Below, piece after piece: positions 54,601-64,000 of a DNA stretch of 64,000 nucleotides. Each line of letters starts with the position of its first letter. Within the stretch, counting starts at the first letter, position 1. The notes under the pieces are model-generated. The model was not told where the DNA came from. It did not search any database and saw only the letters and a program-made list of their open reading frames with translations. A program made the translations under genes and the position numbers. The DNA comes from Chrysopilus asiliformis (Eukaryota; Arthropoda; Insecta; Diptera; Rhagionidae), in the NCBI GenBank assembly GCA_964034945.1, contig OZ035960.1, positions 71,938,652-72,002,651 on the forward strand, given 5' to 3'.

Positions 54601-57600
54601 CAGACTGACAGACTGACAGACTGACAGACTGACAGACTGACAGACTGACAGACTGACAGACTGACAGACTGACAGACTGACAGACTGACAGACTGACAGA
54701 CTGACAGACTGACAGACTGACAGACTGACAGACTGACAGACTGACAGACTGACAGACTGACAGACTGACAGACTGACAGACTGACAGACTGACAGACTGA
54801 CAGACTGACAGACTGACAGACTGACAGACTGACAGACTGACAGACTGACAGACTGACAGACTGACAGACTGACAGACTGACAGACTGACAGACTGACAGA
54901 CTGACAGACTGACAGACTGACAGACTGACAGACTGACAGACTGACAGACTGACAGACTGACAGACTGACAGACTGACAGACTGACAGACTGACAGACTGA
55001 CAGACTGACAGACTGACAGACTGACAGACTGACAGACTGACAGACTGACAGACTGACAGACTGACAGACTGACAGACTGACAGACTGACAGACTGACAGA
55101 CTGACAGACTGACAGACTGACAGACTGACAGACTGACAGACTGACAGACTGACAGACTGACAGACTGACAGACTGACAGACTGACAGACTGACAGACTGA
55201 CAGACTGACAGACTGACAGACTGACAGACTGACAGACTGACAGACTGACAGACTGACAGACTGACAGACTGACAGACTGACAGACTGACAGACTGACAGA
55301 CTGACAGACTGACAGACTGACAGACTGACAGACTGACAGACTGACAGACTGACAGACTGACAGACTGACAGACTGACAGACTGACAGACTGACAGACTGA
55401 CAGACTGACAGACTGACAGACTGACAGACTGACAGACTGACAGACTGACAGACTGACAGACTGACAGACTGACAGACTGACAGACTGACAGACTGACAGA
55501 CTGACAGACTGACAGACTGACAGACTGACAGACTGACAGACTGACAGACTGACAGACTGACAGACTGACAGACTGACAGACTGACAGACTGACAGACTGA
55601 CAGACTGACAGACTGACAGACTGACAGACTGACAGACTGACAGACTGACAGACTGACAGACTGACAGACTGACAGACTGACAGACTGACAGACTGACAGA
55701 CTGACAGACTGACAGACTGACAGACTGACAGACTGACAGACTGACAGACTGACAGACTGACAGACTGACAGACTGACAGACTGACAGACTGACAGACTGA
55801 CAGACTGACAGACTGACAGACTGACAGACTGACAGACTGACAGACTGACAGACTGACAGACTGACAGACTGACAGACTGACAGACTGACAGACTGACAGA
55901 CTGACAGACTGACAGACTGACAGACTGACAGACTGACAGACTGACAGACTGACAGACTGACAGACTGACAGACTGACAGACTGACAGACTGACAGACTGA
56001 CAGACTGACAGACTGACAGACTGACAGACTGACAGACTGACAGACTGACAGACTGACAGACTGACAGACTGACAGACTGACAGACTGACAGACTGACAGA
56101 CTGACAGACTGACAGACTGACAGACTGACAGACTGACAGACTGACAGACTGACAGACTGACAGACTGACAGACTGACAGACTGACAGACTGACAGACTGA
56201 CAGACTGACAGACTGACAGACTGACAGACTGACAGACTGACAGACTGACAGACTGACAGACTGACAGACTGACAGACTGACAGACTGACAGACTGACAGA
56301 CTGACAGACTGACAGACTGACAGACTGACAGACTGACAGACTGACAGACTGACAGACTGACAGACTGACAGACTGACAGACTGACAGACTGACAGACTGA
56401 CAGACTGACAGACTGACAGACTGACAGACTGACAGACTGACAGACTGACAGACTGACAGACTGACAGACTGACAGACTGACAGACTGACAGACTGACAGA
56501 CTGACAGACTGACAGACTGACAGACTGACAGACTGACAGACTGACAGACTGACAGACTGACAGACTGACAGACTGACAGACTGACAGACTGACAGACTGA
56601 CAGACTGACAGACTGACAGACTGACAGACTGACAGACTGACAGACTGACAGACTGACAGACTGACAGACTGACAGACTGACAGACTGACAGACTGACAGA
56701 CTGACAGACTGACAGACTGACAGACTGACAGACTGACAGACTGACAGACTGACAGACTGACAGACTGACAGACTGACAGACTGACAGACTGACAGACTGA
56801 CAGACTGACAGACTGACAGACTGACAGACTGACAGACTGACAGACTGACAGACTGACAGACTGACAGACTGACAGACTGACAGACTGACAGACTGACAGA
56901 CTGACAGACTGACAGACTGACAGACTGACAGACTGACAGACTGACAGACTGACAGACTGACAGACTGACAGACTGACAGACTGACAGACTGACAGACTGA
57001 CAGACTGACAGACTGACAGACTGACAGACTGACAGACTGACAGACTGACAGACTGACAGACTGACAGACTGACAGACTGACAGACTGACAGACTGACAGA
57101 CTGACAGACTGACAGACTGACAGACTGACAGACTGACAGACTGACAGACTGACAGACTGACAGACTGACAGACTGACAGACTGACAGACTGACAGACTGA
57201 CAGACTGACAGACTGACAGACTGACAGACTGACAGACTGACAGACTGACAGACTGACAGACTGACAGACTGACAGACTGACAGACTGACAGACTGACAGA
57301 CTGACAGACTGACAGACTGACAGACTGACAGACTGACAGACTGACAGACTGACAGACTGACAGACTGACAGACTGACAGACTGACAGACTGACAGACTGA
57401 CAGACTGACAGACTGACAGACTGACAGACTGACAGACTGACAGACTGACAGACTGACAGACTGACAGACTGACAGACTGACAGACTGACAGACTGACAGA
57501 CTGACAGACTGACAGACTGACAGACTGACAGACTGACAGACTGACAGACTGACAGACTGACAGACTGACAGACTGACAGACTGACAGACTGACAGACTGA

Positions 57601-60287
57601 CAGACTGACAGACTGACAGACTGACAGACTGACAGACTGACAGACTGACAGACTGACAGACTGACAGACTGACAGACTGACAGACTGACAGACTGACAGA
57701 CTGACAGACTGACAGACTGACAGACTGACAGACTGACAGACTGACAGACTGACAGACTGACAGACTGACAGACTGACAGACTGACAGACTGACAGACTGA
57801 CAGACTGACAGACTGACAGACTGACAGACTGACAGACTGACAGACTGACAGACTGACAGACTGACAGACTGACAGACTGACAGACTGACAGACTGACAGA
57901 CTGACAGACTGACAGACTGACAGACTGACAGACTGACAGACTGACAGACTGACAGACTGACAGACTGACAGACTGACAGACTGACAGACTGACAGACTGA
58001 CAGACTGACAGACTGACAGACTGACAGACTGACAGACTGACAGACTGACAGACTGACAGACTGACAGACTGACAGACTGACAGACTGACAGACTGACAGA
58101 CTGACAGACTGACAGACTGACAGACTGACAGACTGACAGACTGACAGACTGACAGACTGACAGACTGACAGACTGACAGACTGACAGACTGACAGACTGA
58201 CAGACTGACAGACTGACAGACTGACAGACTGACAGACTGACAGACTGACAGACTGACAGACTGACAGACTGACAGACTGACAGACTGACAGACTGACAGA
58301 CTGACAGACTGACAGACTGACAGACTGACAGACTGACAGACTGACAGACTGACAGACTGACAGACTGACAGACTGACAGACTGACAGACTGACAGACTGA
58401 CAGACTGACAGACTGACAGACTGACAGACTGACAGACTGACAGACTGACAGACTGACAGACTGACAGACTGACAGACTGACAGACTGACAGACTGACAGA
58501 CTGACAGACTGACAGACTGACAGACTGACAGACTGACAGACTGACAGACTGACAGACTGACAGACTGACAGACTGACAGACTGACAGACTGACAGACTGA
58601 CAGACTGACAGACTGACAGACTGACAGACTGACAGACTGACAGACTGACAGACTGACAGACTGACAGACTGACAGACTGACAGACTGACAGACTGACAGA
58701 CTGACAGACTGACAGACTGACAGACTGACAGACTGACAGACTGACAGACTGACAGACTGACAGACTGACAGACTGACAGACTGACAGACTGACAGACTGA
58801 CAGACTGACAGACTGACAGACTGACAGACTGACAGACTGACAGACTGACAGACTGACAGACTGACAGACTGACAGACTGACAGACTGACAGACTGACAGA
58901 CTGACAGACTGACAGACTGACAGACTGACAGACTGACAGACTGACAGACTGACAGACTGACAGACTGACAGACTGACAGACTGACAGACTGACAGACTGA
59001 CAGACTGACAGACTGACAGACTGACAGACTGACAGACTGACAGACTGACAGACTGACAGACTGACAGACTGACAGACTGACAGACTGACAGACTGACAGA
59101 CTGACAGACTGACAGACTGACAGACTGACAGACTGACAGACTGACAGACTGACAGACTGACAGACTGACAGACTGACAGACTGACAGACTGACAGACTGA
59201 CAGACTGACAGACTGACAGACTGACAGACTGACAGACTGACAGACTGACAGACTGACAGACTGACAGACTGACAGACTGACAGACTGACAGACTGACAGA
59301 CTGACAGACTGACAGACTGACAGACTGACAGACTGACAGACTGACAGACTGACAGACTGACAGACTGACAGACTGACAGACTGACAGACTGACAGACTGA
59401 CAGACTGACAGACTGACAGACTGACAGACTGACAGACTGACAGACTGACAGACTGACAGACTGACAGACTGACAGACTGACAGACTGACAGACTGACAGA
59501 CTGACAGACTGACAGACTGACAGACTGACAGACTGACAGACTGACAGACTGACAGACTGACAGACTGACAGACTGACAGACTGACAGACTGACAGACTGA
59601 CAGACTGACAGACTGACAGACTGACAGACTGACAGACTGACAGACTGACAGACTGACAGACTGACAGACTGACAGACTGACAGACTGACAGACTGACAGA
59701 CTGACAGACTGACAGACTGACAGACTGACAGACTGACAGACTGACAGACTGACAGACTGACAGACTGACAGACTGACAGACTGACAGACTGACAGACTGA
59801 CAGACTGACAGACTGACAGACTGACAGACTGACAGACTGACAGACTGACAGACTGACAGACTGACAGACTGACAGACTGACAGACTGACAGACTGACAGA
59901 CTGACAGACTGACAGACTGACAGACTGACAGACTGACAGACTGACAGACTGACAGACTGACAGACTGACAGACTGACAGACTGACAGACTGACAGACTGA
60001 CAGACTGACAGACTGACAGACTGACAGACTGACAGACTGACAGACTGACAGACTGACAGACTGACAGACTGACAGACTGACAGACTGACAGACTGACAGA
60101 CTGACAGACTGACAGACTGACAGACTGACAGACTGACAGACTGACAGACTGACAGACTGACAGACTGACAGACTGACAGACTGACAGACTGACAGACTGA
60201 CAGACTGACAGACTGACAGACTGACAGACTGACAGACTGACAGACTGACAGACTGACAGACTGACAGACTGACAGACTGACAGACTG
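51683..60287 (+). repeat. 8-bp satellite (GACTGACA), about 1,075 copies, 8.6 kb
   Basis: Lines of the sequence repeat with no substitution that I can find over 8,605 bp. Because 8 is not a multiple of 3, every frame reads all three phases, and on the minus strand none contains a stop (peptide unit QSVSLSVC). On the plus strand GACTGA places a stop in every frame. The very large minus-strand open frames (51492-60689, 51571-60318) are a consequence of the repeat and not evidence of a gene. The exact copy number depends on assembly. Confidence 0.98.
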
Positions 60288-60689
60288 TTTTTGTTTTTGC
60301 TTTTTTATTTTTTCCCAAGGAATTTTATCGAGATCCGACTGGAAAACTTCGACCTCAATTCCTTCAATAGTACTTATTGTATATGTTTTTTCTTTTGGAG
60401 GATCAATTCTACTAATATCCTTGAGCAAACTTGTTAAGTTTCTACCTGGAGTCGTTGGAATTTCTCTTCTTTTTTTTCTAGATGGAGGAGTGTTCCACAG
60501 TGGTGACTCTTGTGCTGGAATCGATTTTTCCCTAAATGGAGAGAATTTCAAATTCCGCCCTGGTGTTGGAGGCAATTTGTTTGCAGACATCTCCAATCTT
60601 GATAGCTCTGGCGATTCGGGAGAATGAAATACATTAAACCAGTCTTTTTCTTCACCAATCAAATTTATTTGTAATAATTCTGATTCCAT
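60288..60689 (-). CDS. Open frame between BEL/Pao pol and the satellite, truncated, function unknown
   Basis: It starts with Met at 60689 (MESELLQINLIGEEKDWF). It has about 130 unique residues with two related blocks KLPPTPGRNLKFSPF and EIPTTPGRNLTSLL, Pro/Ser-rich between, and a Lys/Gln-rich end KKQKQKQ. It then runs into the satellite. It lies on the same strand about 240 bp downstream of the end of BEL Pol. It might be an extra 3' frame of that element or part of a host gene. I recognise no family. The normal C-terminus is missing. Confidence 0.4.
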
Positions 60690-60927
60690 CTTTTTTTCTT
60701 TTTTCTTTTTTCTTTGTTTTTCTTTTACTAAGAAAGAAACATTTAATTAATATATTAAATAGATAAGTTTTATAATTGTATATTAACCAAAATTTATTTT
60801 TTTTTTACTTTGACAAATATATTTTTCGTTTTCATGGCAAACTTAAAAAAAATTTTTTTTTCTTTTTTAATCATTTGATATTGGTAGGACACATAATTTA
60901 TGAATTGGCCTTTGAAGAATTTATCCT
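60690..60927 (-). other. Noncoding spacer after BEL/Pao pol
   Basis: It is AT-rich with long T and TTTTTC runs. No LTR was identified here, and the expected 3' LTR of the BEL element was not found before the satellite. Confidence 0.4.
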
Positions 60928-63900
60928 TGAGTCTTTAAAGTAACAACTCTTACAAGATTATCTGTGCCCGGATGTAAAGCTATTATTCTACCAATTGGCC
61001 ATCTAGCAGATGGAGTCCGTTCATCTTTAATTAGAACTAAATCATTAATTTTTATGTTTTTTGATGCCTGATGTCATTTAGGACGTTGTTGTAAATTATT
61101 CAAATATGTGGTTTTCCATTTATTCCAGAACTCCTGAGTTACTCTTTGTAAAAATGTCCAACGTTTTAAATGATTAGGATTTAAATCTAAAATAGAAGGT
61201 TCCGGTACTAACATTAAACTTTCACCTACAAGAAAATGTCCTGGAGTAAGTATTTCTAAGTCATTAGGATCGGAAGATATTGGACATAAAGGTCGAGAAT
61301 TCAAAATTGCTTCAATTTGTGCTGTTATCGTAGAAAATTCTTCAAATGTTAATTTTGTAGTATTTAAAGTCCTTTTCAAATGGTATTTAGTTGCTTTTAC
61401 CCCAGCTTCCCATAACCCACCAAAATGTGGAGAACTTGGAGGTATGAAATGCCAATTAATATTATCATTAGATAAAATTATTGAAGCATCCTTCTGAGCA
61501 TCAATTACATATTTTTCTAAATCCTTTTTTAATACTCTGTTTGCCCCTATAAAATTCGTCCCATTATCACTATAAATATCTGAACATAATCCTCTTCGTG
61601 AAACGAATCGTCGAAAGGCAGCAAGAAATGCATCGGTTGTTAAATCAGATACTATTTCTAAATGTATAGCTTTAGTAACCATACAAACAAATATAGATAT
61701 GTAACCCTTATAACATTTTGTACCTCGTCCTTTAGATAACCGTATGTCAAAAGGTCCGCAAAAATCTATACCGACATGTGAAAACGGTCTAGCTTGATTA
61801 ACTCTAGGATAGGGAAGATTTCCCATTAATTGTTTTTGTATTATTGCTTTATGTTTAAAACATATGATACATTTGTGAAGTTGATGTCTTATAACATTTC
61901 TTGAATTTAAGATCCAATATTTCTTTCGCAAAGTAGCTAATACGAGTTGATTCCCTCCATGCAAAGTTTCTAAATGATGCTTATTAATTAATAATGTTGT
62001 AAGATGGCTATGTCCACATAATATTATTGGGTGCCTTTGGTCATATGATAAATTTGTATTTTCTAATCGTCCACCTACTCGTAATATACCTTTATCATCT
62101 AAAAATGGGTTCAAATTTAATATTTTGCTTTTATTCGGTAATGGAACTTGCTTTTTCAAACACATAATTTCCTCGAAAAAATGTGTCTCTTGGCTAATTT
62201 TAATTAACATAACTAATGCATTTTTTAATTCTACTACTAATAATGAATTGTTTTTTATACGTTCTTTTGGATAACGTAAATTATGAAAAAATCTTAAACA
62301 ATATGCGGTTACTCTAATAGTTTTGGTTAATGAAGAAAATGAGAATATAAAATCACTGTCAATATTCATTGTTAATGAAATAATTTGTTTTCGTTCATAA
62401 TCCGTTGAACTTATGTCTTTTTGTACTGGCCAAGAATTGTTATCATTTAACCATTTTGGTCCTAACCACCAAATTTTTAAATTCAAAATTTCATCTGGCG
62501 TTAATCCACGCGTGGCACAATCTGCTGGGTTATCCTGTGTTTTGACATGTCCCCAAATTACACCTTCTGATTTATTGTGAATATCTGCAATCCTATTTGC
62601 CACGAATGTTTTCCATTGGTGAGGATATCCATGGAGCCAGGCAAGGACTATTTTCGAATCAGTCCATGAAAATATTTTAACTCTATCTTGATCTAATTTT
62701 AAATCATTAATTACATTTTTAATAAGCTTACTTAATAAATGAGCGCCACATAACTCTAATTTTGGAATAGTTATAGTTTTTAAAGGCGCTACTTTCGTTT
62801 TTGATGTGAGTAGATGCGAAGAAATGTTCCCATCTTTATTAATTACGCGTAAATAAACAACTGCTGCATAAGCTTTGTTTGAAGCATCACAAAATCCATG
62901 AATTTCATAAATTTGTTGTTCTGAACAAACAACCTTCAACCACCTAGGAATTTTTAATTGTTCTAACTTATTTAATTCATTTCTATGATTTAACCATTTT
63001 TCGGCCAAATTTTTAGTCACTTCATCATCCCAATCAATATGATAAAGCCAAATTTCCTGCATTATAATTTTTCCTACTATTATGATTGGAGAGATCCATC
63101 CCAATGGATCGAAAAGTTTGGCTATGTCAGAAAATATTTTTCGTTTTGTTATTCTATTTTCTATTTTAGGTGTTGATACCTTATAACTAAATTCATCTGA
63201 TATTGGATGCCAATTAATTCCAAGTGTTTTAATAACTGGATCAAAATTTATTTCTTTAATTCCTGGTGCATCTAAATAGTCTATCGGAAGATTTTCTAAA
63301 AGTTTTGGAGAATTTGCTGACCATTTTTTTAATGGTAATCCAGCTGTTGATAGCATCTCTAATAATTCTTTTTGCAAAATTAAAGCTTCTGAAATTGTGT
63401 CAGCTCCAGAAAGAATATTGTCTACATAAAAATCATTTAATGTGGCTTTCGCCGCAGCTGGAAATTCTTCACTTTGGTCTAATGCTGCTTGTTGAAGAGT
63501 TCTAATTGCTAAATATGGTGCTGATGCAGTACCGAATGTAACTGTATTTAATTCATATTCTTTTATAAATTTTTTAGGATCATCTCGCCATAGAATTCTT
63601 TGAAATTTTCGTTGTGAGCTATTGATTTTAATTTGGCGATACATTTTTTCTATGTCTGCCGAGAAAACTATATTTTTTAATCTCCATCGTAATAAAATTG
63701 ATGTGAGATTATCCTGAATTGTAGGTCCTACATACATGCATTCATTAAGACTTTTACCTGAACTTGTTTTTTGAGATGCATCAAATACAATTCTTACTCT
63801 GGTTGAACTACTAGATTTTTTGATAATTGCATGGTGTGGCAAATAATAATGATCACTAACTAAACCTTCATGATTAAAAAAATTTTCCTTTTTTAAAGAA

Positions 63901-64000
63901 ATATCGTCTGCGTGATTTAAATTAAAATATTCATTGATTACATTTTTATAATCTTTATAAAAACCAGGATCTTTAGCAAATCTTCGTTCTAATTGGAAAA
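60928..64000 (-). pseudogene. pol: BEL/Pao retrotransposon Pol (RT, RNase H, integrase), cut by right edge
   Basis: The frame is open from the right edge to TGA at 61074; numbering starts at Met 63842. Upstream codons to 64000 are also open, so the gene continues outside. RT: RIVFDASQKTSSGKSLNE, SADIEKMYRQIKI and FYVDNILSG (139-142, Asn where Asp is usual). RNase H: FCDASNKAYAAV (about 318), PKLELCGAHLL (362), SWTDSKIVLAW (395). Integrase: HGG and CIICFK zinc finger (615-665), GIDFCGPF (693), YSDNGTNF (759) and GGLWEAGVK (812). The usual BEL C-terminal domain follows but after stops: TGA at the QQRPK-W position (61074-61076) and TAA near 60929. It reads NDLVLIKDERTPSARWPIGR between them. With two late stops the protein is probably still largely made but lacks its end. 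Confidence 0.93.

Noticed and set aside
51492..60689. Giant minus-strand open frames of about 2,900-3,065 codons
   Set aside because: They are produced by a stop-free 8-bp tandem repeat, have no domain and no codon bias. Only the 130-codon unique start was kept as a low-confidence feature.

Overview
The window is eukaryotic, from an insect and most likely a dipteran. The evidence is spliced coding exons with GT-AG introns, a linker histone H1 whose globular domain closely resembles the fly protein, and a full set of insect mobile elements: Ty3/Gypsy, BEL/Pao, R1-clade non-LTR, mariner, Tc1, PIF/Harbinger, Helitron, hAT and piggyBac ends, and DINE-1-like rolling-circle repeats. Only one ordinary host gene is visible, histone H1 at 45430-46095. 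Nearly everything else is transposon, fossil transposon or satellite, so this is probably heterochromatin or a repeat-rich intergenic region.

Layout. 1-1676 holds the 3' half of a Gypsy pol cut by the left edge, followed by a long noncoding tail. 4895-7770 holds small repeat families called here B (DINE-1-like), E and C, the last two carrying arrays of a 122-bp unit. 7898-8824 is a retrotransposon LTR with an adjacent primer-binding site. From 8825 to 24262 the minus strand carries pieces of one Helitron replicase gene in correct N-to-C order: 20-aa repeats, cysteine motif, Rep N-domain, HUH motif, Rep C-part and pre-helicase region. It has been opened by B elements, E elements (three head-to-tail copies at 13874-17713), a deleted mariner, a Harbinger-like MITE and other insertions. 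24655-34250 is a PIF/Harbinger transposon with a nuclease 3' part on + and a Myb/SANT-like gene on -. A Gypsy element (26262-33617) with two apparently identical 266-bp LTRs and an ACTG target duplication splits an exon of the Myb-like gene. 34433-37268 is a decayed errantivirus-like Gypsy element. 37590-41205 holds noncoding repeats, a segmental tandem duplication and a 123-bp-arm hairpin. 41647-44945 is a Tc1 element split by a 1.83-kb long-inverted-repeat element. Then come histone H1, a piggyBac-type MITE inside a C element, another B copy and an unusual set of six alternating 39-bp palindromes.

The last part is dominated by satellite DNA. A 12-bp tandem array (GACTGATAGACA) is interrupted by a 5'-truncated R1-clade retrotransposon (49899-51650) with a poly(A) tail. 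It resumes briefly and then passes into about 8.6 kb of an apparently perfect 8-bp repeat (GACTGACA), roughly 1,075 copies. The satellite abuts the 3' side of a BEL/Pao retrotransposon whose pol runs off the right edge.

How it fits together: the genes do not form a pathway. They record successive invasions whose relative order can be read from who interrupts whom. The most interesting points are a possible satellite-specific target for an R1-clade element, the colinear dismembered Helitron, a young Gypsy copy lacking RNase H, the 122-bp unit shared by two element families, and the palindrome series at 48498-48916.
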